DNA from: Thermosynechococcaceae cyanobacterium MS004
GTDB lineage: Bacteria; Cyanobacteriota; Cyanobacteriia; Thermosynechococcales; Thermosynechococcaceae
Direction: 5' to 3'
Length of the DNA: 64,000 nucleotides
Assembly (NCBI GenBank): GCA_022402525.1
Contig: JAKRSB010000147.1
Coordinates: forward strand, 1 to 64,000
Both the position numbers and the translations under genes were made by a program. Positions 1 to 9,209 of the stretch are shown piece after piece (within the stretch, counting starts at the first letter, position 1; each line of letters begins with the position of its first letter). The notes below the pieces were generated by a model. The model did no database searches. It had not been told where the DNA came from and was given only the letters and a program-made list of their open reading frames with translations.

Positions 1-154
1 CGTGAGTTCGATGATGCGCTTGAAGCCCCTCACCCCAAACCCCTCTCCCAAAGGCGAGGGGCTTAAGAAGCTTGATTTTTAGTTGCCCCTCCTTCTCCCT
101 AGGGAAAAGGAGGATGGGAGGATGAGGGGCGGTTGTTTTTTTGTCGAACTCACG
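1..154. repeat. MITE-like element with 11-bp terminal inverted repeats
   Basis: The segment starts with CGTGAGTTCGA (1-11) and ends with its exact reverse complement TCGAACTCACG (144-154). Between them lie complementary C-rich and G-rich tracts (cccctcacccc near 27-37, ggatgaggggc near 120-130) that would fold into a long hairpin. There is no coding capacity. A second, truncated copy lies at 37957-38061. The structure fits a small non-autonomous mobile element, but no target-site duplication can be judged because the left end coincides with the window edge. Confidence 0.75.
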
Positions 155-207
155 TTTAATGCCTAATCCCCTAGCCCCTAATCCCCTATCCTCTAATTCC
201 CTAGCCT
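155..207. repeat. Degenerate short tandem repeat beside the MITE
   Basis: The tract repeats a unit close to 'taatcccctagcc' about four times with drift. It sits between the inverted-repeat element and the first gene, and no coding or regulatory role is visible. Confidence 0.5.
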
Positions 208-255
208 ATGTTTCCAGCCTACGTTCTCAATTGATTCCAAAAGGATTTTGTTGCG

Positions 256-678
256 ATGAATGATCTGCCCGTTGTTGAACCATGGCTTACCTTTTATCAA
301 GATGTCGAGACGCTAGAAAACTTCTGCCTGGAAGAGCTCTCCCATCACTCCCATCACTCCCATCACCCAGACGCTTCCCAATCGCCTGTTTCTCCATTAC
401 TGATCACCCAAGGGCCGCAGTTGCTGGCGCAGATTCACCGAAACTTTCAGCAGATTTTGGCCCAGTCAGGAAGTTTTGCCGTTCCGCATTCCCTACAGCG
501 CTACTTAACCGAAAGCCATCGCCAACTGCGCTTACTATCCACAGACCTAAGCCTTTACCAAGCTGCTAAAACCCATGCGCTTCAGCAGCAACGCCTTGGC
601 ATTCTCCGCGATCGCCTAGCAAAACTTGTCCAATACGGTCAGGCGATCGCCCAAATTCTTCAAGAATCAGACTCTTGA
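256..678 (+). CDS. PatD-like protein
   Basis: This is a 140-residue soluble, helix-rich protein. The C-terminal half (about residues 75-135), with a 'RQLRLLSTDL' stretch followed by 'RLGILRDRLAKL', resembles the small cyanobacterial PatD family. PatD in Anabaena limits heterocyst frequency, and homologues also occur in species without heterocysts. Residues 30-37 are a His/Ser run (SHHSHHSHH) encoded by a tandem repeat. The ATG at 256 is the only good start. The 3' end overlaps the convergent PP2C gene by 19 bases. The family assignment rests on remembered sequence character, so the function is tentative. Confidence 0.5.
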   Translation: MNDLPVVEPWLTFYQDVETLENFCLEELSHHSHHSHHPDASQSPVSPLLITQGPQLLAQIHRNFQQILAQSGSFAVPHSLQRYLTESHRQLRLLSTDLSLYQAAKTHALQQQRLGILRDRLAKLVQYGQAIAQILQESDS

Positions 679-1937
679 AATTCAAACCCCTGCTCCTCAA
701 ACGATTGAATATCTGATTCCTCAGGACTCCGCTGAGACCACAGCTTTGCCCGAATGGCAACAACCGTAATGTTGTCGTGACCATTCTCTGCGTTGCCAAG
801 CTCAATCAGGCGCTTAACCCCAGCCTCAAGCCCCTCATTAAAATTTAGGAGTGGCCGAAGGTAGTCTTCCTGGTATCGCTCCATCACGTCATTGTCCGTC
901 ATACCGTCAGAGCATAGGAACAAGAGCGTATCCTCCGTTAGCGTGAGGCTGGTTACTTCAGGATTTATATACTCTTCATTTCTTGGCCCTAAGGCTTGGG
1001 TGAGCTGGTAGGCAGAGGGTAGGGCATAGGCAATGTTTGGCGCAATTCCTCGACTAATGGCGCGCTGCCCCACTTCGTGATCAACGGTCAACTGCTCCAA
1101 CCCTAGGGATCGGGTGTATCGATACAGCCGACTATCCCCAACATGGGCAAAGCGGAGCTTTGTATCTTGCAGCATCGCTAAAATCAGCGTAGTGCCCATG
1201 CGACCGCTGCCGAGGCGAGTCTGATTTTCATTTAGGGCAAAAAGGGTTTGATTTGTCCAGCGAATTGCGGATTCTAGCTCTGACTGGCTGGGCAGTTCAT
1301 CCTGCCAATGTTCCGTAAAGTAAGTTGCGAGGGTTTCTGCCGCCATACGGCTAGCAACTTCTCCTTGGTCGTGCCCCCCCATTCCGTCACACAAAATATA
1401 GAGCCCTCTGGTGTAGGCTCGGATCCCATCCGGATCGCTGATGTGCGTAACGCGATTATCCACAATGAAAAAGTCTTCATTATGCTGGCGCTGGAGACCC
1501 ACATCGGTGAGGCCAATCGCTTCGAGATCCATCACGCGATTGGGCAACACAATCGTCGGCATCTCTAGACTCAGATTGTCCAGATTGAGAGTGTCTAGAT
1601 TGAGATGGTCTAGCTCTATTTCAGCCGTACCTAACTCCGTAGAGATCAATTCCCTAACGCCTTGACCGGCGGGATTCAGCGCACCAGAGTCTAACCCATC
1701 AATAAGATCTGGATCTTCCGGGTCAAACTCTTCCGGGTCAAATTCTTCTGGTTCAAAGGTTTCCGGCTCAGAAGTTTCCAGATGAGAGGCTCCCGAATCA
1801 GAGACTGCCGGATCAAGTTCCTTGGGATTGAGTGCATTAGTCGGGACAGATTCCACGCCAGTTTCTGAAACTTGACCAGAACGCTGTAGGGGCTGCTCTT
1901 CTATGGCGGTGATGGGTGCGTTGAGGGGGTGGGTCAT
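660..1937 (-). CDS. PP2C-family serine/threonine phosphatase with repeat-rich N-terminus
   Basis: The 425-residue protein has a PP2C domain from about residue 136 to 410. The metal-binding motifs are present: NED in 'QRQHNEDFF', 'LCDGMGGH', 'AHVGDSRLYR', 'CSDGMTDN' and the final 'GHDNITVV'. Such enzymes dephosphorylate Ser/Thr-phosphorylated proteins using Mg2+/Mn2+. The first 135 residues are acidic and probably disordered, with tandem FDPEE and LNLDxL repeats. No membrane segment is seen. It is convergent with, and overlaps, the PatD-like gene. The catalytic call is firm; the target is unknown. Confidence 0.92.
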   Translation of the reverse strand: MTHPLNAPITAIEEQPLQRSGQVSETGVESVPTNALNPKELDPAVSDSGASHLETSEPETFEPEEFDPEEFDPEDPDLIDGLDSGALNPAGQGVRELISTELGTAEIELDHLNLDTLNLDNLSLEMPTIVLPNRVMDLEAIGLTDVGLQRQHNEDFFIVDNRVTHISDPDGIRAYTRGLYILCDGMGGHDQGEVASRMAAETLATYFTEHWQDELPSQSELESAIRWTNQTLFALNENQTRLGSGRMGTTLILAMLQDTKLRFAHVGDSRLYRYTRSLGLEQLTVDHEVGQRAISRGIAPNIAYALPSAYQLTQALGPRNEEYINPEVTSLTLTEDTLLFLCSDGMTDNDVMERYQEDYLRPLLNFNEGLEAGVKRLIELGNAENGHDNITVVAIRAKLWSQRSPEESDIQSFEEQGFEFQESDS

Positions 1938-2250
1938 GGTTTATGGGGGGAAGTGTGATTCATCCTCAGCCCTAGGGTTTAGCGACATGTGCTAGGGCGA
2001 CCAAAAACGCCCCTAGCCCCTAAAGTTTAAGCGTGAATGCTAGCTCGATCTAGTATTCACTGAAGCTTTTCTGAAGTTCCATCCACTTAGAAAATTCTTA
2101 GAGAAAATTTCTTGAGGTGTTGGGGGTCTAGAGGTAGCCACACGATCTTATCGGGAAGGCTCTTTGTAAAACATCCGGTAAAATACGGAACTTGTGATGA
2201 CTTGGGGTGAATTAGATCATCAGCTTAATAGTCCAAGCTTATGGCCCAGG
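1938..2250. other. 313-bp intergenic region with a hairpin
   Basis: No gene is seen. An imperfect inverted repeat (GCTAGGGCG at 1991-1999, CGCCCCTAGC at 2008-2017) could end the upstream minus-strand rluE transcript, but no T-run follows it. The rest should hold the promoter of the PP2C gene; I could not identify convincing -35/-10 boxes. Confidence 0.35.
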
Positions 2251-2937
2251 CTATCGGAGACGCAGCCCAACCAGTTTATAAAGCTGAAGGGCTTCAGATT
2301 GGGTGAGCGATCGCCATTCTCCTGGGGCTAGTCCCTCCAGTTGTAAATGGGCGATCGACACTCGCACCAAACGCAGGGTGGGAAACCCCACGGCAGCGGT
2401 CATGCGGCGCACCTGACGGTTGCGGCCTTCGGTGAGGGTCATTTCAATCCAAGCCGTTGGGATATTCTGGCGAACACGGATGGGAGGATGGCGTGGCGGT
2501 AATGTAGGCGCAGGGTTAAGGGCACGTACTAGGGCGGGTCGTGTGAGGTAGTCTTTGACCTGTACCCCCTGTCTAAGCTGCTGGAGCGCGGTCTCATCTG
2601 GAATCCCTTCCACCTGCACCCAGTAGGTGCGCGGATGGCCGAACCTTGGGTCACTTAATCGATGTTGAAGTGTTCCGTGATCGGTAAGTAGCAGTAATCC
2701 TTCACTGTCGCGATCTAGGCGGCCGACTGGGTAGACGTTTGGGACTGGAATATAGTCCTTGAGCGTTGCGCGAGATTCTGTCAGAAGAGGGGTGGCCTCG
2801 GAACCTTCTTTTTTCTGCCCCTCACCTTTTTGGTTCTCACCTTTCTGGCTCTCACCTTTCTGCCCCTCACTTTCCCAGCCTTGACTAAACTGAGTCAAAA
2901 CATTGTAGGGCTTATAAAAAATGAGATGCTGCGCCAT
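2251..2937 (-). CDS. RluE-type rRNA pseudouridine synthase
   Basis: This 228-residue RsuA/RluE-family enzyme isomerises a uridine in rRNA; E. coli RluE acts on U2457 of 23S rRNA. The catalytic aspartate lies in '[11 protein letters not shown]', and the C-terminal 'GRNRQVRRM' motif is intact. There is no N-terminal S4 domain, as in RluE. Between the first strand ([13 protein letters not shown]) and the 'TLKDYIP' motif lies an extra segment of about 30 residues, a tandem [15 protein letters not shown] repeat, probably a surface loop. The gene is divergent from the ECF transporter gene, with 155 bp between starts. The exact target base is inferred from the family. Confidence 0.88.
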   Translation of the reverse strand: MAQHLIFYKPYNVLTQFSQGWESEGQKGESQKGENQKGEGQKKEGSEATPLLTESRATLKDYIPVPNVYPVGRLDRDSEGLLLLTDHGTLQHRLSDPRFGHPRTYWVQVEGIPDETALQQLRQGVQVKDYLTRPALVRALNPAPTLPPRHPPIRVRQNIPTAWIEMTLTEGRNRQVRRMTAAVGFPTLRLVRVSIAHLQLEGLAPGEWRSLTQSEALQLYKLVGLRLR

Positions 2938-3092
2938 TCTCTCTCATCAACTGTCCTGGGGAGGATAAACTGGAAAGACTGCGGGGTAAGGGCTGGTGCA
3001 AGCGATTCGCTGTATTTTGTCAGTCACTACGTATTGTTCGCTCGTTTGATCTGCTTTAACTTTTCGATCCTGACTTATCGTACCAAGCTGAG

Positions 3093-4151
3093 ATGGATCT
3101 ATTACGCTCACTGCCCTTGGGGCTATACCTAGAGCAGCCTGTGACCTGGCTACATCGTCTAGATGCGCGGGTTAAAATTGGCTGGCTGATCACTTTTTTA
3201 GTGACCCCTCTCCTTGCCCCTATTCCTTGGCGGCTGGGTATTGTGGTCTGCCTCATTGGGCTAACGGTACTAGCATTCATTCCTTTGCGGGTATGGCGAC
3301 AGCAAATGGGCTGGGTGCTATTTTTTTGTGGGCTGGTGTTTACGATAACGGCAGTCATGCCCGATGGAATGGCGGTACGGTATCAGTCCCGACTGCCGAC
3401 GAATGAACTCTTGTTTGTGCAGTCCCCCCCACCTTTACCTAAGCCTACCGAACTGGAGGGAGGCAATTCCCTGGGACGTTTCCTAGGGCGTGTCTTGGAG
3501 CGATCGCCATCAACCAGCTCATCGGCCAGTCCACCAACCAGCCCATCAGCAAGCCCTAGTGTTAAGGCCGAACTCAGCGCCTTTGATCCGGTTCCCAATC
3601 TGCCGCAAAAGCCCTATCGGTTTACCCTCCTCCAGCAAGGGCCTGTCACCATCACGCGGGAGTCTGTGAGGCTTGGTATTCAGTTTGGGACTGGTTTTTT
3701 TACGCTAATTTACAGCACAACGCTATTTTTGTTGACCACCGCCCCAGAAGAAATCACAGCCGCGCTAGAGCAGTTTTTTCAGCCCCTGCGCCGCTGGAAA
3801 GTTCCCGTCACCGAAATTATGCTGACCTTAACGCTCTCTTTGCGCTTTATCCCCCTCGTCCTAGAAGAAATTCAAAACTTAGTGCGCTCAATTCGCACCC
3901 GCGCCATAAATTGGAAAAAAGTTGGGATGCGGGGTGCCGTCCAAATCGGCCTGACGGTGATTGATCGACTTCTCGAAAACCTCTTTTTACGGGCGGAACA
4001 GATTGCAAGCGCAATGACCGTGCGTGGTTTTACAAGCCCCAATCAGCATCGAGTCCAGTGGCAAAAGCTCCAGATGCATCGGCGGGATTGGGTGGCTTTG
4101 GGATTGTTGATTCTAGTCATTGGCCTGCGCGTGGGAATTAGTTTCTCATAG
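3093..4151 (+). CDS. ECF transporter T component (CbiQ/EcfT family)
   Basis: The 352-residue integral membrane protein belongs to the CbiQ family, which couples substrate-binding S proteins to ABC ATPases in energy-coupling-factor uptake of vitamins or metals. The N-terminus 'THWLHRLDARVK'-like segment (residues about 17-27) and the C-terminal ATPase-contacting helices ('RAINWKKVG', 'AMTVRGF') are typical. Hydrophobic segments lie near residues 30-65, 80-95, 190-215 and 330-350. A Ser/Pro-rich insertion with internal repeats occupies about residues 135-162. No S component or ATPase gene lies nearby, so the substrate is unknown. Its stop codon abuts pabB, which suggests co-transcription. Confidence 0.85.
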   Translation: MDLLRSLPLGLYLEQPVTWLHRLDARVKIGWLITFLVTPLLAPIPWRLGIVVCLIGLTVLAFIPLRVWRQQMGWVLFFCGLVFTITAVMPDGMAVRYQSRLPTNELLFVQSPPPLPKPTELEGGNSLGRFLGRVLERSPSTSSSASPPTSPSASPSVKAELSAFDPVPNLPQKPYRFTLLQQGPVTITRESVRLGIQFGTGFFTLIYSTTLFLLTTAPEEITAALEQFFQPLRRWKVPVTEIMLTLTLSLRFIPLVLEEIQNLVRSIRTRAINWKKVGMRGAVQIGLTVIDRLLENLFLRAEQIASAMTVRGFTSPNQHRVQWQKLQMHRRDWVALGLLILVIGLRVGISFS

Positions 4152-4165
4152 TGGGGCTTCTCGCA

Positions 4166-5677
4166 ATGGATGATACTTCTAGGCTCAAGCCCTGGCACTG
4201 GCGATCGCAACCCTTAGCGCAGCGCAGCGGATCAGACATTTTTGCCGCACTCTTTCGCCATCAGGCGATCGCAACGCTTCTGGAAAGCCCAGGGAATCAG
4301 AGTCAAACTGCCCTTCCCCATAGCCGTTTTTCCATCTGTGCCGGATCGCCTCGCTCCAGCAACGGCCAGCCTCGCCTCTGGACTCCGCCAGTGGGTGAGA
4401 TTTTACCTTGCTTGAGAGAGCGCTTAGCCGAGGGCAATGGAGGAAGATCATTCGTCCCTACGTCAGTCCCGTCCTCCCTACCCTTCCTGGGGGGATGGCT
4501 AGGCTGGCTGGGCTACGATCTTGCTTGGGAAATTGAAGCCTTACCCCAACGTAATACCGACTCCCTGCCCTTTCCCGTCGCCTTTTGGTACGAACCCGAA
4601 AACTTTGCAGTTTTAGACCACCAGACCCAGACCCTTTGGCTCGCAGCTTCAGACCCCCAAACCCTGGATCAGCTTGTAAAACAGCTTAAAACAGAGCAGA
4701 TTAAAACAGAGCAGCTAGATACTGGCCCGCTCAATCTAGCCCAACCCAACCCATCACCCGCTACAGGGGCCAAAAGCCCCTACACCCCTCCTGTTATGGA
4801 GCTGTCTCAATCTGAATTTGAAGCCATCGTTCAGTCCATCAAGACCCATATTGAGGCTGGAGATGTGTTTCAGGCCAATGTGTCTGTGCGGTTTCGCGTC
4901 AGCGGCACCCTAGAACCCTGGCAGCTTTATCAGGCGCTCCATCAGATTAATCCTTCCCCCTTTGCAAGCTACTGGCAAACCCCCTGGGGCTGTGTGGTGA
5001 GCTGCTCCCCAGAGCGCCTCGTGGAACTCCGCGATCGCCAAGCCCAGACTCGACCCATTGCAGGCACCCGACCCCGTGGCAGCACCCCTGAAGCAGATGC
5101 AGCCTTTGCTCAGGCGCTCCACAGCAGCCCGAAAGAACGTGCAGAGCATACGATGCTGGTTGATCTAGAGCGCAACGACCTAGGGCGCGTTTGCGAGTGG
5201 GGAAGCGTCCAGGTCGATGAATTTTTCACCCTTGAGGCCTACAGCCATGTCATGCACCTCGTCAGTAATGTCGTGGGCCAGCTCCAGCCCCAGGCCGATG
5301 CTATTGATTTAATTCGCGCAGTCTTTCCAGGCGGCACCATCACAGGCTGTCCCAAGGTGCGCTGTATGGAGCTAATTGAATCCTTGGAGCCCGTCCGCCG
5401 CAGTCTCTTTTACGGCTCCTGTGGTTTTCTCGATCTGCGGGGTCATCTAGACCTTAATATTCTGATTCGAACCCTACTGGTGACCAGCACTCAGGAGCCT
5501 TCTCAGCCGTGGCACCTGCGATCGCCTCAACCTGTGAACGTTTGGGGGCAGGTGGGCGCTGGGATTGTCGCCGATAGCGACCCAACCCAAGAATGGCTGG
5601 AGTCTTTGCAAAAAGCCCAGGCTCAGTGGTTGGCGCTGCAAAGGCTTATCGAGGACATCGCAGGCCAAAGGAGGTAA
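4166..5677 (+). CDS. pabB: Aminodeoxychorismate synthase component I (PabB)
   Basis: The enzyme converts chorismate and ammonia to 4-amino-4-deoxychorismate for folate synthesis, using a glutaminase partner. The chorismate-binding domain fills the C-terminal 270 residues, with 'SCSPERLVEL', 'LVDLERNDLGR' and 'PGGTITGCPKVRCMELI'; the last is PabB-like rather than TrpE-like. The site where E. coli PabB has its catalytic lysine (PIKGT) reads PIAGT here, as in anthranilate synthases. The ATG at 4166 is chosen; a GTG at 4151 overlapping the previous stop is also possible. A repeated 'KTEQ' segment lies in the linker. Component I of anthranilate synthase is the alternative. Confidence 0.82.
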   Translation: MDDTSRLKPWHWRSQPLAQRSGSDIFAALFRHQAIATLLESPGNQSQTALPHSRFSICAGSPRSSNGQPRLWTPPVGEILPCLRERLAEGNGGRSFVPTSVPSSLPFLGGWLGWLGYDLAWEIEALPQRNTDSLPFPVAFWYEPENFAVLDHQTQTLWLAASDPQTLDQLVKQLKTEQIKTEQLDTGPLNLAQPNPSPATGAKSPYTPPVMELSQSEFEAIVQSIKTHIEAGDVFQANVSVRFRVSGTLEPWQLYQALHQINPSPFASYWQTPWGCVVSCSPERLVELRDRQAQTRPIAGTRPRGSTPEADAAFAQALHSSPKERAEHTMLVDLERNDLGRVCEWGSVQVDEFFTLEAYSHVMHLVSNVVGQLQPQADAIDLIRAVFPGGTITGCPKVRCMELIESLEPVRRSLFYGSCGFLDLRGHLDLNILIRTLLVTSTQEPSQPWHLRSPQPVNVWGQVGAGIVADSDPTQEWLESLQKAQAQWLALQRLIEDIAGQRR

Positions 5678-5962
5678 GCAACGGCTTATCCGGAAAGCAA
5701 CTTCCAGCGGCGGTTTCGGGATACAATCGTACTCGTCTCACCTAAGCCAAACCCCCTGAATTAAAACCTGAGACTAAGGCCTGAAGCAGCATGAGATAAA
5801 CAGCAAACTCTAAAAGCAGCAAACTCTAGGCAAGACCATCTTAATCAAGACCATACTTAATCAGGGCAACACTCAGCAAGGATATTGCCCCCTCGAAATT
5901 GCTCCCTCAAAACTAAGACCTTACGCCCTCCTATTTTTAGCCCACCGATAAATCCGTCAGTA

Positions 5963-6229
5963 ATGACCACCGAAACCTACCTCAATCATCCTACCTTTGG
6001 CTTGCTGTTTAGCATCTGTACCTTTGAAAAGGATCGGTCATTATTCACGACGCTCTACGCCCAGCGCCTATTTTTTGTGGTAACTCAAAACCAAGAAGGC
6101 ATCAAATTTGAGCCGATTACCCGCAATGAAGCACGGATTATTGCTGAAGCAGCCCTAAGAACGCTTCGCCGCGAAGGAACCAAGGCCGACTTCGACAGAC
6201 TTCAAGTCATTCATCGCCAGACTTTTTAA
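5963..6229 (+). CDS. pipX: PII-interacting coactivator PipX
   Basis: This 88-residue protein matches PipX closely in length and motifs: 'YLNHPTFGLL', 'TLYAQRLFF' and 'FEPITRNEAR'. PipX binds either the nitrogen regulator NtcA, stabilising its active form, or the signal protein PII, depending on the 2-oxoglutarate and ADP/ATP state. It has a Tudor-like fold followed by two helices. The ATG at 5963 gives the family's normal length; the frame is open upstream to 5885, but that extension is not family-like. It is followed by pipY after 73 bp, the usual cyanobacterial pair. Confidence 0.95.
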   Translation: MTTETYLNHPTFGLLFSICTFEKDRSLFTTLYAQRLFFVVTQNQEGIKFEPITRNEARIIAEAALRTLRREGTKADFDRLQVIHRQTF

Positions 6230-6302
6230 TGGCTGATTCATTGAATGGTTAACTCATTGAATGGCTAAATAGTGGCAGACCCATCCATGACCCATCTCTT
6301 GA

Positions 6303-7004
6303 ATGACCCACTCATTAATCGCTGAACCACCCAATTTTGCCTCTGTTCGTGAACGGGTGGCCCATCTTCGTCAAGAAATCCCCCCCCACGTCCGAATTGT
6401 GGCCGTCACCAAGACCGTCTCGGTAGAGCTTATGCGCGAAGCTTACGCTGCCGGAATTCGGGACTTTGGCGAAAATCGACTGCAAGAAGCGATCGCAAAG
6501 CAGGCAGCCTTAGCCGACCTCCCAGACCTCACCTGGCACTTTATTGGACATCTCCAGCGCAACAAGGCAAAACAGGCCCTGACCCATTTCCAATGGATAC
6601 AGTCCGTAGATAGTCTTGCCCTGGCCCAGCGCCTCAACGACCTAGCGGCCAACCTTACAGCGCCTCCAAAAATTTGCCTTCAGGTCAAACTTAGGCCAGA
6701 CCCCAGCAAATTTGGCTGGACACCAGAAGACCTGCTAGAGCGTCTTCCCGAACTACAAAAACTCAGCCACTTATCGATACAGGGCTTGATGACCATTTTG
6801 CCTCTCCACCTTTCAGCATCAGAGCAGCAGCAGGCTTTTCAAGAGACTCACGCCCTAGCGCAGCAGATCCATCAACACGCCACAACACCACTCCCCCTCA
6901 CAGAACTTTCGATGGGCATGTCAGGAGACTATCCCTTCGCCATTGAGGCCGGGGCTACAATCATTCGTCCAGGACGCATCCTGTTTGGAAGTCGGCCGAC
7001 CTAA
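6303..7004 (+). CDS. pipY: PLP homeostasis protein PipY (YggS family)
   Basis: The 233-residue PLP-binding protein is of the YggS/PROSC fold, a single TIM barrel without enzymatic activity that buffers free pyridoxal phosphate. The PLP lysine lies in 'VAVTKTVS' (about residue 37). Other family motifs are 'FGENRLQEA', 'WHFIGHLQRNK', 'SMGMSGDYPFAIEAG' and the C-terminal 'RPGRILFG'. It follows pipX, as in most cyanobacteria, where the two are usually co-transcribed and genetically linked. Confidence 0.95.
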   Translation: MTHSLIAEPPNFASVRERVAHLRQEIPPHVRIVAVTKTVSVELMREAYAAGIRDFGENRLQEAIAKQAALADLPDLTWHFIGHLQRNKAKQALTHFQWIQSVDSLALAQRLNDLAANLTAPPKICLQVKLRPDPSKFGWTPEDLLERLPELQKLSHLSIQGLMTILPLHLSASEQQQAFQETHALAQQIHQHATTPLPLTELSMGMSGDYPFAIEAGATIIRPGRILFGSRPT

Positions 7005-7146
7005 TATTAGAGACCTAATATTAGACCTGATGGTCTAGGGTTGATTGTTGTTATGTCCTCGATCATCCTCAAGATCGCCTTTACGCTCACTAACGATCCC
7101 GATCACCTTATATCCATGCCCATCTCTAGGATTCCACAGCAGCCTT

Positions 7147-7202
7147 TTCAGGGTATTGGCTTCAGGGTATTGGCTTCAGGGTATTGAATTCAGGGTGTTG
7201 AA
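7147..7202. repeat. Four 14-bp tandem repeats in the pipY-sepF intergenic region
   Basis: The units are ttcagggtattggc (twice), ttcagggtattgaa and ttcagggtgttgaa. They lie in a 511-bp gene-free stretch (7005-7515) whose only other content should be the sepF promoter and leader. Short AT-rich tracts near 7430-7470 could serve as a promoter, but no box pair is convincing. Confidence 0.85.
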
Positions 7203-7515
7203 ACTTGCGGGATGATGAACTTTGATGTTTAAAGTTGAGATTAATTCCAGGTTTAAGCGTTTTGGGTTACAATCTGGTCTTGATTTCTTCTGAAGGATAT
7301 GCATAGAGAAGTCATCGAAAAAGAATTTCATTTTTAGGCGGGGATTGTGCCTAAGGACACAAAGCACCCGTTACCTGTTGGTGTTCGATCCATCCGTTGT
7401 TCTGCAAATGCAGATAAACTTTAGATTTTTTTTGAATCAACTGTATCTATGTTCCAATAAATCTGATATAAAAAGATTGTTTTAATCCTGCGCTGTTTAC
7501 GATGGAGCCTGAGCT

Positions 7516-8109
7516 GTGAGTAGTTTTATTGGTAAATTGAAAGAATTTGTGGGTATTCCTGCGGCAGAGGATTACGAATATATTGATGAGTATTCTGATG
7601 TTCAGGATGATGTTTATTCCGATATTTACGACTCACTGCCTGAGGAACCCTTAGCAGAAAAGGATCCCTATCATAGTCAAGCTGAGCCCAGTGGAAAAGA
7701 GGGCACAGGCCTGGGTAGTGGCGGTCTAAATAACGTTGTGGGAATGCCCGGTGCCAGTCGCTTTTGGGGTTCAGTGGCGGAAGTTCTGGTCATGGAGCCC
7801 CATGCATTTGAGGAAATGCCCCAGGTCATTCAGTCGCTGCGAGAGCGCAAGTCCGTTGTGCTGAATCTTTCCCAGATGGAACCAGCCCAGGCCCAGCGCG
7901 CTGTTGACTTTGTGGCGGGCGCAACGTTTACCATTGATGGTCATCAAGAGCGCGTGGGTGAAAACATTTTTCTCTTCACACCAAGCTGTGTCCAGGTTCG
8001 TACCCAGTCAGGCGTCATTCACGAAGCGCCTCAGGTCGTCTCGCCTCCATCTCGGATTTCCACAACCTCTTGGCAAACTGATCCGGTACTAAGTCACAGG
8101 GCTCAGTAG
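7516..8109 (+). CDS. sepF: Cell division protein SepF
   Basis: The 197-residue protein has SepF architecture. The N-terminal '[13 protein letters not shown]' is a putative amphipathic membrane-binding helix. An acidic linker rich in Asp, Tyr and Glu follows, then the SepF domain from about residue 88 to 160 ('[16 protein letters not shown]', 'VVLNLSQM', '[15 protein letters not shown]'). SepF tethers FtsZ to the membrane and aligns its filaments; in cyanobacteria it is also called Cdv2. Translation starts at GTG 7516; an ATG at 7501 is stopped after five codons. It sits between pipY and proC, a conserved cyanobacterial arrangement. Confidence 0.95.
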   Translation: MSSFIGKLKEFVGIPAAEDYEYIDEYSDVQDDVYSDIYDSLPEEPLAEKDPYHSQAEPSGKEGTGLGSGGLNNVVGMPGASRFWGSVAEVLVMEPHAFEEMPQVIQSLRERKSVVLNLSQMEPAQAQRAVDFVAGATFTIDGHQERVGENIFLFTPSCVQVRTQSGVIHEAPQVVSPPSRISTTSWQTDPVLSHRAQ

Positions 8110-8315
8110 TTAGGTCGTGTTAGTTAGGGCATCTAAGCTAGATCGAGCAGTAGCTTTTTCAATCGTGACGAAAGTCCTTAGATGCTCTCCTAGACAGATA
8201 CTCTCATAGACAGATGCTTCCATGATGCTCAACCACAAGCTGCCCGACTGAGGTGGTTGCCTTAGTACTAGGCTTAGCTGTGTGATGGAAGTTTGGTGTT
8301 AGTACGGTTTAATTC

Positions 8316-9185
8316 ATGAATTTGTCTCAGCCTGCCCAAGCAGCGCACCTTGCTCTTCGGCTCGGTATTATTGGGGGAGGGGTGATGGCTGAGGCAATTT
8401 TGTCTTACCTGCTGCACCAAGACCTCTATGCGGCTCATCAGGTCATTGTTAGCGATATTTCGGCAGAGCGCCGCGCCGCTCTTGAGCAGCGCTACGGCAT
8501 CCACACGACTTCTGATAACCTAGCCGTTGCCCAGGCGCAGACGGTTATTTTAGCTGTAAAGCCCCAGTCTTTGTCCAGCGTGGCTGCTGAGCTGGGTGAA
8601 AGACTGTCTAATCCCCCTTCTATAAAAGAGCCTGGGTGCGAACTTTGGCTCTCAATTTTAGCAGGGGTCTCCTTGGCTCAGCTCGAGGCTGTATTTAAGC
8701 AGTCTCCGGTCATTCGCGTTATGCCCAATACTCCGGCAACGGTTGGCGCAGGCGTGACGGCACTAGCTCCTGGCAAAGCTGCACTCTCGCACCATGTGGA
8801 GCGAGCCGAGGCTATTTTTGGCGCTGTCGGTGAAGTTCTGGTGGTGCCAGAAGCCTGGATGGATGCGGTAACGGGCCTCTCCGGATCTGGCCCAGCCTTT
8901 GTGGCGATCGCCATTGAAGCCCTCACGGACGGGGGCGTGGCGGCGGGTCTACCCAGAGCAGTGGCAGCCAAACTTGCGCTCCAGACCGTACGGGGCACCA
9001 CAGAACTCCTGATTCAAAAAGATTTACACCCAGCTTTGCTAAAGGATCAGGTCACAAGCCCCGGCGGCACGACCATTGCTGGGGTTGCTAGTCTGGAGGC
9101 ATCTGGCTTTAGGTCTGCACTGATTCAGGCTGTGCAGGCAGCCTATCGGCGATCGCAGACGTTGGGGCGTGAGCTAAAGAGTTAG
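8316..9185 (+). CDS. proC: Pyrroline-5-carboxylate reductase
   Basis: The 289-residue enzyme catalyses the last step of proline synthesis, reducing pyrroline-5-carboxylate with NADPH. The N-terminal Rossmann motif 'GIIGGGVMAEAIL', the 'VKPQ' turn, 'VIRVMPNTPA' and the C-terminal signature 'LKDQVTSPGGTTIAG' are all present. The length is slightly above the usual 270 residues because of a short insertion near residues 95-107 (PPSIKEPGCE). It faces the minus-strand GH3 gene, with only 24 bp between the two stops. Confidence 0.96.
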   Translation: MNLSQPAQAAHLALRLGIIGGGVMAEAILSYLLHQDLYAAHQVIVSDISAERRAALEQRYGIHTTSDNLAVAQAQTVILAVKPQSLSSVAAELGERLSNPPSIKEPGCELWLSILAGVSLAQLEAVFKQSPVIRVMPNTPATVGAGVTALAPGKAALSHHVERAEAIFGAVGEVLVVPEAWMDAVTGLSGSGPAFVAIAIEALTDGGVAAGLPRAVAAKLALQTVRGTTELLIQKDLHPALLKDQVTSPGGTTIAGVASLEASGFRSALIQAVQAAYRRSQTLGRELKS

Positions 9186-9209
9186 TGGTTTGGCTAAGGT
9201 GCGAGTTGG

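Noticed and set aside
5885-5962. N-terminal extension of PipX
   Set aside because: It starts from TTG, is unlike any PipX N-terminus, and the ATG at 5963 gives the normal 88-residue protein.
7147-7202. CRISPR-like direct repeats
   Set aside because: Units are 14 bp and contiguous with no spacers; the same applies to the arrays at 30157, 39841, 52394, 57475 and 60466.
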